Positions 16,754 to 24,746 of a DNA stretch of 41,883 bases are shown piece after piece. The position numbers were made by a program, and so were the translations under genes. A model generated the notes under the pieces. It worked only from the letters and a program-made list of their open reading frames with translations, did not search any database and was not told the origin of the DNA. How positions within the stretch are numbered: position 1 is the stretch's first letter; every line of letters begins with the position of its first letter. This DNA comes from Lachnospiraceae bacterium. Its GTDB lineage: Bacteria; Bacillota; Clostridia; Lachnospirales; Lachnospiraceae. Where the stretch lies: the NCBI GenBank assembly GCA_017558145.1, contig JAFYWF010000078.1, positions 1-41,883 of the forward strand. The letters are read 5' to 3'.

Positions 16754-19395
16754 TATTTTGCTTCATACCAATCTTTTCCTGCATGGACATCAACTTCCAA
16801 TGTAACAGCAAGATCAGCAGCTCCTTTCATCTCTTCTTCCAGTATTCTTCTTATAATTTCTTCTTCCTCTTTTGCTGCTTCAATTAAAATCTCATCATGT
16901 ACCTGAAGAATCATTTTCGATTTTAATTGTTCCCTTTCCATACGTTCAAATACTCGAATCATAGCAATTTTCATAATATCGGCAGCAGTTCCCTGAAGAG
17001 GTGAATTCATTGCAACTCTTTCGCCAAAAGAACGTTGCATAAAATTACTCGAAGCTAATTCCGGAATGGGACGTCTTCTACCAAACAATGTAGATACATA
17101 TCCTTTTTCTTTTCCCTCATTCACTAGTTGATCTAAATAATGTTTCACACTCGGATAGGTTTCAAAATAAGTTTTAATATATTCCGCTGCTTCTTTTCTG
17201 GTAATACTCAAATCTTGACTTAAACCAAAAGAACTAATTCCATAAACAATACCAAAATTTACAGCTTTTGCATTTCTTCTTTGTAAATCTGTAACCTCAT
17301 CCATCGGAATATGAAATACATTAGCTGCTGTAATCCTATGAATATCTGAGTCCATTTTATAAGCCTCAATTAACATTTCATCACCGGACATATGCGCTAA
17401 TAATCTCAATTCAATCTGAGAATAATCAGCATCTACAAAAATATAATTTTCTTTTGGCACAAAAACCTTTCGAATCTGTCTTCCTAATTCCAATTTCATA
17501 GGGATATTCTGTAAATTTGGTTCTGTAGAACTAATTCTACCAGTTGCTGTGATAGTCTGGTTAAAAGTGGTATGAATTTTACCATCTTCTTTAATACATG
17601 TTGCCAAACCATCTGCATAGGTTGATTTTAATTTTGCCAAAGTACGGTATTCTAATATATCTGAAACAATTGGATGTTCCGGTGCCAATTTTTCCAAAAC
17701 ATCAGCAGCTGTGGAATAACCTGTTTTGGTTTTCTTACCTCCGGGTATCTGCATTTTTTCAAACAAAATTTCTCCCAATTGTTTCGGTGAATTCAGATTA
17801 AACTGTTCTCCTGCCTGTTCATAAACTGAACTCTCTAATTTTTCAATTTTAAGAGCTAAGTCATCTCCGTACTGCTTCAAAGCTTCTTTTTGAACACTTA
17901 CACCTTCCACTTGCATGCGGTATAACACGAAAGATAGCGGCATTTCTATTTCTTCAAAGAGTTCTTCCATACCTTCATTTTTAAGACGTTCTTTCATGCA
18001 AGGCATAGCCATATAGCATACATAAGACAAAAATCCTGCATACTCTAAAAATTTATCTTCTTTATCCTCTAACGCTTTACGTAAAGATAACTTCTCTAAC
18101 AACTGATTTCTGTCAGAAATCATCAATCCTATATATTCATTGGCAATATCCACGATTCCATAATCATTTTTTAAAGGATTACAGAGATATGCTCCAATTA
18201 ATACATCAAACAATCCTCTTCCGGAATTAACCTGCAAATATTTGTACTGATTTTTTATATCATAAGTAACTAATTTCGTTTTAATTGCAAGGGATCTTAA
18301 CTTATCGCATAAATAACTTTCTGTAACAAAACCTTCACACAAAATCACATAGGTATCTTCCTTAGATAAACACAAGGATAAACCTAATACTTCCTGTTCT
18401 TTTAAATCTTCAACTACTACAAATGATACATAATCTTTGGTAGCTGCTTTTTCAAAAACAGCTTCTACTTGCCCAAAATCTCTCACAAAAGAAAAGTTTT
18501 CTTTTTCATTATTATCATTAATAGCGTCTTGTTCAAATCTATTTAATAAATTTTTGAATTCTAATTTTTTAAACACTACATAGGCATCTTTGGTAAACGG
18601 ATTCGAATACTGTGCCTGTTCTAAAGTATAAGGAATATCGGCATTAATCTCAATTGTTGCCAACACCTTACTAAGTTCAGCCAAATCACGATGTTCTCTT
18701 AAGGTTTCTTTCACACTTTTTTTGGTAATATCTTCTAAATGCTCATAAATATTATCCAAAGAACCATAAGTTACCATTAAATCTGTTGCAGTTTTTGGTC
18801 CTACCTTTGGAACACCAGGAATATTATCCGAAGTATCCCCCATTAATGCCTTTAACTCTATAAACTGTGTCGGAGTTACTTGTAAAGACTCAATAACATC
18901 TTTTGCGTAATAATCTTCTACTTCTGTTTTTCCACCTTTAGTTTTTGGAATTCGAATCTTAATATTTTCATCCGCAATCTGTAACAAATCTCTGTCACCG
19001 GATACAAGGGCTACTTCAAAACCATCTTTTTGAGCACGTTTTGCCATGGTACCCAAGATGTCATCTGCTTCTAATCCTTCCTGCTCCATGATTAAAATCC
19101 CCATAGAAGTAAGCACCTCTTTCATAACAGGCACTTGTTCTCTTAACTCATCAGGCATACCTTTTCTAGTACCCTTATATTCCGGATAAATTTTATGTCT
19201 AAAAGTAGGTGCCTTTAAATCAAAAGCAACTGCTAAATATTCCGGTTTTTCCTCATCTATAATTTTAAACATAATATTTAAAAACCCATAAATAGCGTTG
19301 GTGTGTAAACCTTCTGCATTGGTTAAATCAGGCACACCATAAAAAGCTCTATTTAAAATACTATGTCCATCTATTAAAACTAATTTCTTTCTCAT
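16753..19395 (-). CDS. polA: DNA polymerase I
   Basis: Full-length 880-residue Pol I for primer removal and repair. The N-terminal 5'-nuclease domain is intact (LIDGHSILNRAFY at 7-19; VALVSGDRDLLQ near 130; MGDTSDNIPGV near 186). The middle 3'-5' exonuclease-like domain appears inactive: the usual FDxE box reads FVVVED and the second conserved Asp is missing (YDIKNQYKYL). This is also seen in Bacillus and Thermus enzymes. Polymerase motifs A (DADYSQIELR, about 659), B (RRNAKAVNFGIVYG, about 708) and C (QVHDEI, about 836) are intact. The ATG overlaps the upstream zinc-finger gene stop (ATGA), and coaE follows with a one-base overlap. Confidence 0.98.
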   Translation of the reverse strand: MRKKLVLIDGHSILNRAFYGVPDLTNAEGLHTNAIYGFLNIMFKIIDEEKPEYLAVAFDLKAPTFRHKIYPEYKGTRKGMPDELREQVPVMKEVLTSMGILIMEQEGLEADDILGTMAKRAQKDGFEVALVSGDRDLLQIADENIKIRIPKTKGGKTEVEDYYAKDVIESLQVTPTQFIELKALMGDTSDNIPGVPKVGPKTATDLMVTYGSLDNIYEHLEDITKKSVKETLREHRDLAELSKVLATIEINADIPYTLEQAQYSNPFTKDAYVVFKKLEFKNLLNRFEQDAINDNNEKENFSFVRDFGQVEAVFEKAATKDYVSFVVVEDLKEQEVLGLSLCLSKEDTYVILCEGFVTESYLCDKLRSLAIKTKLVTYDIKNQYKYLQVNSGRGLFDVLIGAYLCNPLKNDYGIVDIANEYIGLMISDRNQLLEKLSLRKALEDKEDKFLEYAGFLSYVCYMAMPCMKERLKNEGMEELFEEIEMPLSFVLYRMQVEGVSVQKEALKQYGDDLALKIEKLESSVYEQAGEQFNLNSPKQLGEILFEKMQIPGGKKTKTGYSTAADVLEKLAPEHPIVSDILEYRTLAKLKSTYADGLATCIKEDGKIHTTFNQTITATGRISSTEPNLQNIPMKLELGRQIRKVFVPKENYIFVDADYSQIELRLLAHMSGDEMLIEAYKMDSDIHRITAANVFHIPMDEVTDLQRRNAKAVNFGIVYGISSFGLSQDLSITRKEAAEYIKTYFETYPSVKHYLDQLVNEGKEKGYVSTLFGRRRPIPELASSNFMQRSFGERVAMNSPLQGTAADIMKIAMIRVFERMEREQLKSKMILQVHDEILIEAAKEEEEIIRRILEEEMKGAADLAVTLEVDVHAGKDWYEAK

Positions 19396-19715
19396 ACAAA
19401 AATCACCATAATCAATATTATAATCATTACGATAAAAGTAATAATTTCAGCAATATAAGATAAAAAAGTTAAAATCTTCCATTTTTTTACCATATATCTT
19501 GCCTCTGTCAACAACCCATTAAGAGCCTTGCGTAAATCAAAACTCTGTCCTTCCTCAATCAAAGAAGTTCCTATCATTACAAGATATTGTATCGTTAATT
19601 CTTCCATACAGTCGGGACAATTTTCTACATGCTCAAGAAACTGATCCAATTGACGACTATTTAATTTATTTGTGAGAAAAATAGGTATCATCTTCTCTGT
19701 TTCTTTACAATTCAT
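19392..19715 (-). CDS. Small zinc-finger membrane protein, anti-sigma-factor-like
   Basis: The N-terminal half carries a putative zinc-finger HC2 motif: HVENCPDC (about residues 29-36, pattern HxxxCxxC), the mark of ZAS-type anti-sigma factors, with an additional Cys in MNC at the start. The C-terminal 25 residues are a very hydrophobic membrane segment (ITFIVMIIILIMVIFV). I start it at ATG 19715, six bases after AGAGGA, giving 107 residues; the ATG-like starts upstream (19748, 19721) lack proper spacing. No sigma factor gene is adjacent: the neighbour is polA, with which it overlaps by four bases. It may therefore be an orphan, or have taken another role. Confidence 0.75.
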   Translation of the reverse strand: MNCKETEKMIPIFLTNKLNSRQLDQFLEHVENCPDCMEELTIQYLVMIGTSLIEEGQSFDLRKALNGLLTEARYMVKKWKILTFLSYIAEIITFIVMIIILIMVIFV

Positions 19716-19779
19716 GCACATTCCTCTCGCAGTATATAATTTATCCATTATATTTAAATATACCCTATTAGTTTACACC

Positions 19780-19812
19780 AAAAAAGAGCTGTTGTAAAAC
19801 ACAACAGCTCTT
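19780..19812 (-). terminator. Intrinsic terminator after nagB
   Basis: A perfect 12-bp stem AAGAGCTGTTGT (19801-19812 on the minus strand) / ACAACAGCTCTT (19784-19795) with a 5-base loop is followed by a run of six U. It lies 17 bases past the nagB stop and ends the ptsI-ptsH-nagB unit. Stem sequence is related to the terminator at 6669-6695. Confidence 0.93.
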
Positions 19813-19829
19813 CAAAATACTTTTTTTAA

Positions 19830-20564
19830 TTATTTAACTAAAGATAAAGCAGCTTCATCTGCAACTACAGTAACATCCGGATGGAACTGTAAAATAGATG
19901 CAGGTACACGAGGTGTAACCGGTCCAAAGAATGCATCTTTAACAATCTGAGCTTTGTCAGCACCGCTAACAACAACTAAGATTTTTTTCGCTTTCATAAT
20001 AGTACCAATACCCATTGTATAAGCCTGTTTTGGTACATCATCAACAGAAGCAAAGAAACGTTTATTTGCTTCAATTGTACTTTCCTGTAAATCTACACAA
20101 TGTGTTAATTTATCGAATTCATCGTTTGGTTCATTGAAACCAATATGTCCATTATGACCAAGACCCAATAACTGTAAATCCTGACCACCTACAGAGTCAA
20201 TAATAGCTTCATATTCTGTACAAGCTTTATCACTATCCGGTTCTGTACCATCTGGTAAATGTGTATTTGCAAGATCAATGTTTACATGTTTAAAAAGATT
20301 GTCATGCATGAAATAGAAATAAGATTGATCGTTTTCACGTGGAAGTCCTCTATATTCATCTAAATTCACACTTTTAACTGCAGAAAAATCTAAATCTCCA
20401 TTTTCATAAGCTGCTACAAGATTTTTGTAAGTTCCAATTGGTGTAGAACCTGTCGCTAAACCTAATACACAATCAGGTTTTAATACAATCTGTGAAGCAA
20501 TGATGTTAGCAGCTTTTCTGCTCATATCATCATAATCTTTAGTTCTAATAATTCTCATGTTCAT
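19830..20564 (-). CDS. nagB: Glucosamine-6-phosphate deaminase
   Basis: NagB converts glucosamine 6-phosphate to fructose 6-phosphate and ammonia, sending amino sugars into glycolysis. The 244-residue size fits the short NagB of Gram-positive bacteria. Key motifs: GLATGSTPIGTY (about 35-46, phosphate loop), SVNLDEYRGL with the catalytic Asp (about 64-73), and LGLGHNGHIGFNEPND (about 133-148, active-site His). It is seven bases downstream of ptsH, making it part of a PTS operon; this is not the usual nagA-nagB order and suggests amino sugars such as GlcNAc arrive through the phosphotransferase system. No nagA is nearby. Confidence 0.97.
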   Translation of the reverse strand: MNMRIIRTKDYDDMSRKAANIIASQIVLKPDCVLGLATGSTPIGTYKNLVAAYENGDLDFSAVKSVNLDEYRGLPRENDQSYFYFMHDNLFKHVNIDLANTHLPDGTEPDSDKACTEYEAIIDSVGGQDLQLLGLGHNGHIGFNEPNDEFDKLTHCVDLQESTIEANKRFFASVDDVPKQAYTMGIGTIMKAKKILVVVSGADKAQIVKDAFFGPVTPRVPASILQFHPDVTVVADEAALSLVK

Positions 20565-20571
20565 GCCTCCC

Positions 20572-20829
20572 CTAGAAGTTTTCTTTAAAGAATGCTTCTA
20601 ATGCTGTCTTTGCTGCAGCTTCGTCTTCACCATCGATAGTTACTTCCACAGTATCACCTTTTTTAGCACCTAAAGACATAACTCCCATGATTCTTTTAGC
20701 ATCTGCACTTTTACCTTTACAAGCGATTGTAATGTTGCTCTTATATTCAGAACATTTTTTTACTAAAACTCCTGCCGGTCTTCCGTGAATTCCTACTTCA
20801 TCTGTTACTACATAGCTAAACTTTGCCAT
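20572..20829 (-). CDS. ptsH: Phosphocarrier protein HPr
   Basis: HPr carries phosphate from Enzyme I to sugar-specific IIA proteins. The 85-residue protein has the active-site histidine in GIHGRPAG (residues 13-20; His15) and the regulatory serine in IMGVMSLG (about 43-50; Ser46-type), the site of HPr kinase and of CcpA co-repressor formation in Firmicutes. Hence both PTS transport and catabolite repression are likely. The order is ptsI-ptsH-nagB, reversed from the ptsH-ptsI order of Bacillus. A good ribosome site (GGAGGG) precedes the ATG. Confidence 0.98.
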   Translation of the reverse strand: MAKFSYVVTDEVGIHGRPAGVLVKKCSEYKSNITIACKGKSADAKRIMGVMSLGAKKGDTVEVTIDGEDEAAAKTALEAFFKENF

Positions 20830-20915
20830 TTTAAATTCCCTCCATTTTATGTTTGATTATTAATAATTTTTAATATAACAAGCTTACGCTTGATTTATTT
20901 CTTCTATTCCAACGA

Positions 20916-22532
20916 TTAGATTTCTCTTACTTTCTTACGAAGTGGTAAGATAAAAGTTGGAGATACGGATAATTCATCAATACCCATATCCATAAATGTT
21001 TCTGTTAACTCAAGATCACTTGCTAATTCACCACAGATACCAACCCAAATACCATTCTTATGTCCATTATCAATAGTCATCTTAATCATCTTAAGTACTG
21101 CAGGATGATGAGCGTCATAGAATCTGTTAATACATTCATTCTGTCTATCAATTGCTAATGTATACTGTGTTAAATCGTTAGTTCCAATACTGAAGAATTC
21201 CACTTCTTTTGCTAATTCATCAGACATCATAACTGCAGCCGGTGTTTCAATCATGATACCTAATTCAACTTCACCAATAGCATGTCCTTCTGCTGTTAAT
21301 TCCTGTTTCACTACTTCTACAATTTCTTTGATTTTCTTAATTTCCCATACAGAAATAATCATTGGGAACATAATAGAACATTTACCAAATGCAGAGGCTC
21401 TGTAAATCGCACGAAGCTGTGTTTTAAACACTTCCATTCTTTCCAGGCAAATACGAATAGCACGAAGTCCCATAGCAGGGTTTTCTTCATGGTCAAGATG
21501 GAAATAATCCGCCTGTTTATCTGCTCCGATATCTAATGTACGAATAATAACCTTCTTGCCACCCATACCTTCAACAACAGCTTTATAAGCTTCAAACTGT
21601 TCATCTTCTGTAGGATAGTCCTTGCTTCCGAGATATACAAATTCACTTCTGAAAAGTCCAATACCATGAGCATCATTTTTTAATACTTTGGGTAAATCTT
21701 CTACATTACCAATGTTAGCATAAATATTAACTTTTCTACCATCAGTTGTAACATTTTCTTTACCAATCAATTCGCCCAACGCCGCAATTTCATCTTTCCA
21801 TCTTTTCATATCTGCATTTGCAATTTTAAGAGTTTCTTCGTTTGGATTCACAATCAAACTATCATGGAAACTGTCAACAACTGCCATTTTCCCATCGAAC
21901 TCATCTAACAATTCAATGTTTGTATTAATCAAAGAAGGTAAATTCATACTTCTTGCTAAAATTGCAGTGTGTGAATTGTTGGAACCAAATCTCGTAACAA
22001 ACGCAAGAATTTTTGATTTATCCATCTGTACTGTTTCACTTGGTGTTAAGTCATCCGCTACAATAATTACAGGTTCATCGGAATCAATTCCTGCTTCTTT
22101 AATTCCTGCAAGAACATTCACAACTCGTTTAGAAATATCTAAGATATCTGCACTTCTTGCCTTGAAATAATCATCATCCATCATAGCAAATGTATTTGCA
22201 AAACTGTTTCCGGTAGTATCAACCGCATATTCTGCATTCACTTTTTCATCTCTGATTAAAGCTTCAATCGCTTCTACATAATCTAAGTCATCCAACATCA
22301 TCTGATGAACTTCAAAGATTGCTGCATGTTCTTCACCCACTTCTTCCAAAGTCTTCTGGTAAAGTTTTCCTAACTGTTTTTTTGCTTTTTCGCGAGCTGC
22401 ATTAAATCTTACAACTTCTGCTTCTGCGTCTTCAACGCTTGTTTTCACTAAGGTGTATTCCTGTTTTTTGAAAATATAAAGTTTTCCGATTGCTACACCT
22501 TTTAAAACACTTTTTCCATTAAATGTAATCAT
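20916..22532 (-). CDS. ptsI: PTS Enzyme I (phosphoenolpyruvate-protein phosphotransferase)
   Basis: Enzyme I takes phosphate from PEP and passes it to HPr. At 538 residues it is slightly short of the 570-575 usual size but complete: N-terminal HPr-binding domain, phosphohistidine motif GSNNSHTAILARS (about residues 183-195; His188-type), PEP-binding barrel with RSEFVYLG (about 290) and IGTNDLTQYTLA (about 445-456) and the C-terminal GICGELASD (about 495). It is the first gene of ptsI-ptsH-nagB, driven by a promoter at 22671-22699, with a leader of about 130 bases containing an attenuator-like hairpin. Confidence 0.98.
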   Translation of the reverse strand: MITFNGKSVLKGVAIGKLYIFKKQEYTLVKTSVEDAEAEVVRFNAAREKAKKQLGKLYQKTLEEVGEEHAAIFEVHQMMLDDLDYVEAIEALIRDEKVNAEYAVDTTGNSFANTFAMMDDDYFKARSADILDISKRVVNVLAGIKEAGIDSDEPVIIVADDLTPSETVQMDKSKILAFVTRFGSNNSHTAILARSMNLPSLINTNIELLDEFDGKMAVVDSFHDSLIVNPNEETLKIANADMKRWKDEIAALGELIGKENVTTDGRKVNIYANIGNVEDLPKVLKNDAHGIGLFRSEFVYLGSKDYPTEDEQFEAYKAVVEGMGGKKVIIRTLDIGADKQADYFHLDHEENPAMGLRAIRICLERMEVFKTQLRAIYRASAFGKCSIMFPMIISVWEIKKIKEIVEVVKQELTAEGHAIGEVELGIMIETPAAVMMSDELAKEVEFFSIGTNDLTQYTLAIDRQNECINRFYDAHHPAVLKMIKMTIDNGHKNGIWVGICGELASDLELTETFMDMGIDELSVSPTFILPLRKKVREI

Positions 22533-22559
22533 GTAAACCCTCTTTCTCCAAGGCAGACC

Positions 22560-22618
22560 AAAAAATCAAATTCAATAAATCAATCCCTACTGACTGATTA
22601 ATTTACCACATTTGATTT
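22560..22618 (-). promoter_or_regulatory. Attenuator-like stem-loop in the ptsI leader
   Basis: In the minus-strand leader, a 9-bp outer stem (AAATCAAAT, 22610-22618; ATTTGATTT, 22563-22571) and a 10-bp inner stem with one G-U pair (22596-22605; 22576-22585) are separated by a 4x4 internal loop and capped by 10 bases. The outer stem ends in a run of six U (22560-22565), 28 bases before the ptsI ATG. The form fits an intrinsic terminator between promoter and gene, that is, attenuation. The stems are AT-rich, so strength is uncertain. I do not recognise the GlcT antiterminator sequence. Confidence 0.5.
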
Positions 22619-22670
22619 CCCTCCCAGTTGTAGTATATTTTACCCTAAATAAAAACGGATATCTTCGTAA

Positions 22671-22699
22671 ATCATAACAACATATACACAAAATGTCAA
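22671..22699 (-). promoter_or_regulatory. Promoter of ptsI-ptsH-nagB
   Basis: Minus-strand TTGACA (22694-22699, perfect) and TATGAT (22671-22676, 5 of 6) with a 17-base spacer. Transcription would start near 22664. The whole 22533-22855 gap between aspS and ptsI is accounted for by this promoter, its leader and the aspS terminator, plus an AT-rich stretch (22700-22790) in which I see nothing more. Confidence 0.85.
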
Positions 22700-22790
22700 T
22701 AAATCATAAGATTTTAAATAAAAATTATAAATTTTATACAAAAATATACAAAATATGTATAATCATTATTTATTAACGCAAAAACACTAT

Positions 22791-22841
22791 AAAAAAAACA
22801 GCTATGAATATCGTATCATACTTTATCCACAACTGTTTTTT
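22791..22841 (-). terminator. Intrinsic terminator after aspS
   Basis: Minus-strand stem CAGTTGTGGATA (22824-22835) pairs with TATTCATAGCTG (22799-22810) through 12 pairs including three G-U, with a 13-base loop. An A-run precedes it and eight U (22791-22798) follow. It lies about 15 bases past the aspS stop. Confidence 0.8.
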
Positions 22842-22855
22842 ACAACACCAAATAT

Positions 22856-24649
22856 TTATTCTTCTGTAGTATTAACCACTGAAATCTGTAATTCTTCTAA
22901 CTGTTTATCATCCACTACATCTGGAGCATTTGTCATAAGACAAGAAGCATCTTTTACTTTTGGGAAAGCAATTACTTCACGAATACTGTCTGCTTTTACA
23001 AGAAGCATAACCAAACGGTCAAGACCATAAGCTAATCCAGCATGTGGTGGAACACCGTATTTGAATGCATTTAATAAGAATCCAAATCTGTTGTATGCAT
23101 CTTCTTTGCTGAAGCCTAAGCATTCAAACATTTTTTCCTGAACATCACTCTGGAAGATTCGAACACTACCACCACCAAGTTCTGTACCATTTAATACAAT
23201 GTCGTATGCTTTCGCACGTACTTTTCCAGGATCAGTATCTAATAATTCTAAGTCTTCATCCATTGGCATTGTGAACGGATGGTGCATTGCTGTGAAACGA
23301 TTTTCTTCTTCATCCCACTCTAACAATGGGAATTCTGTTACCCATAAGAAGTTAAATTTATCTTCATCAATGATACCCATCTGTGCTGCTACTTCAAGAC
23401 GAAGAGCTCCTAAAACATTATATACAACTTTGTTTTTATCTGCTGCAAATAATAATAAGTCACCCGGTTCACCCTGCATAGCTTCTACTAATGCTTTTAA
23501 TTCTTCATCTGTCATAAATTTAGCAAAAGAGGATTTGTAACTTCCATCAGGAAGAACTGCTAAATATGCAAGTCCTTTTGCGCCATAACCTTTTGCAAAT
23601 TCAACTAATGCATCAATTTTTTTACGAGGCATTTCAGCCTGTCCTTTTGCATTGATACCACGAACAGAACCACCATTTTCTAATGCAGATGTAAATACAC
23701 CAAAACCACATCCGGCAACCACATCAGATACATTCTGTAATTCCATACCAAAACGTGTATCTGGTTTATCAGAACCGTAACGATCCATAGCATCCTGCCA
23801 TGTCATACGCTGAATTGGTAACTGAACATCTAAACCAATGGCTTCTTTACATACATACTGAATTAATCTTTCATTTACTTCAATTACATCATCTACATCT
23901 ACGAAAGATAATTCCATGTCAACCTGTGTAAATTCTGGCTGACGATCCGCTCTTAAATCTTCATCACGGAAACATTTTGCAATCTGGAAATATCTATCAT
24001 ATCCAGAACACATTAATAACTGTTTAAACAACTGTGGAGACTGTGGTAAAGCATAAAAGCTACCTGGATGTACACGGCTAGGTACAAGATAGTCTCTTGC
24101 TCCTTCAGGAGTAGATTTCTGTAAAATTGGTGTTTCAATTTCTAAAAATCCTTCCTCTGTTAAGAAAGAACGAATTTTAGCTGCAATTTTACTTCTTAAA
24201 ATCATTTTTCCCTGTAAGTCAGGACGTCTTAAATCTAAGTAACGATATTTTAATCTTAATTCTTCTTTTGTTTTAGAGTCTGCTTCAATTGGGAATGGTG
24301 GTGTTTCAGCTTCAGAAAGAATACGAAGTTCTGTTGCACGAATTTCAATATCTCCTGTTGCTAAGTTTTTATTTACAGCACCGGATCGTTTTTCTACACG
24401 TCCTACAACCGCAATTACAAATTCACTACGAAGTTTTGCAGCTTTTTCAAGTCCTTCTGCTTTGATATCACTTTCTTCAAAAATGATCTGCAGTAAACCT
24501 GTACGGTCACGTAAATCTACGAAAATAATTCCACCTTTATTTCTCTGTTTCTGAACCCATCCCATTACTGTAACAACTTCGCCAACATTTGCACTGCTTA
24601 GTTCTGTACAACGATGAGTTCTCTTTAAACCTTTCATTGATTCTGCCAT
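22856..24649 (-). CDS. aspS: Aspartyl-tRNA synthetase
   Basis: Class II synthetase charging tRNA-Asp. From the start chosen here it has 597 residues. It has an N-terminal OB-fold anticodon-binding domain (MGWVQKQRNKGGIIFVDLRD), motif 2 with FRDEDLRADRQPEFTQVD (about 215-232), the bacterial GAD insertion (about 300-410) and motif 3 in AYGLDRLVMLL near the C-terminus. The ATG at 24649 is preceded by GGAGG; a TTG at 24676 would add nine residues without a ribosome site. The nearby hisS is 97 bases upstream on the same strand; hisS-aspS adjacency is common in Firmicutes. The bacterial insertion does not by itself tell whether the enzyme is discriminating (no asparagine charging); the absence of gatCAB from the window leaves that open. 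Confidence 0.98.
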   Translation of the reverse strand: MAESMKGLKRTHRCTELSSANVGEVVTVMGWVQKQRNKGGIIFVDLRDRTGLLQIIFEESDIKAEGLEKAAKLRSEFVIAVVGRVEKRSGAVNKNLATGDIEIRATELRILSEAETPPFPIEADSKTKEELRLKYRYLDLRRPDLQGKMILRSKIAAKIRSFLTEEGFLEIETPILQKSTPEGARDYLVPSRVHPGSFYALPQSPQLFKQLLMCSGYDRYFQIAKCFRDEDLRADRQPEFTQVDMELSFVDVDDVIEVNERLIQYVCKEAIGLDVQLPIQRMTWQDAMDRYGSDKPDTRFGMELQNVSDVVAGCGFGVFTSALENGGSVRGINAKGQAEMPRKKIDALVEFAKGYGAKGLAYLAVLPDGSYKSSFAKFMTDEELKALVEAMQGEPGDLLLFAADKNKVVYNVLGALRLEVAAQMGIIDEDKFNFLWVTEFPLLEWDEEENRFTAMHHPFTMPMDEDLELLDTDPGKVRAKAYDIVLNGTELGGGSVRIFQSDVQEKMFECLGFSKEDAYNRFGFLLNAFKYGVPPHAGLAYGLDRLVMLLVKADSIREVIAFPKVKDASCLMTNAPDVVDDKQLEELQISVVNTTEE

Positions 24650-24746
24650 AATGTCCTCCAAATTTTCATCTGTCAATTCATGTCAAACACAAACCGAATA
24701 ATCTTATAAATCTAATACTATAATAAACAATTATTACTTCTCTATC

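Noticed and set aside
19392..19395. Frameshift between the zinc-finger gene and polA
   Set aside because: The four-base ATGA overlap is ordinary translational coupling; both frames are intact with their own starts.
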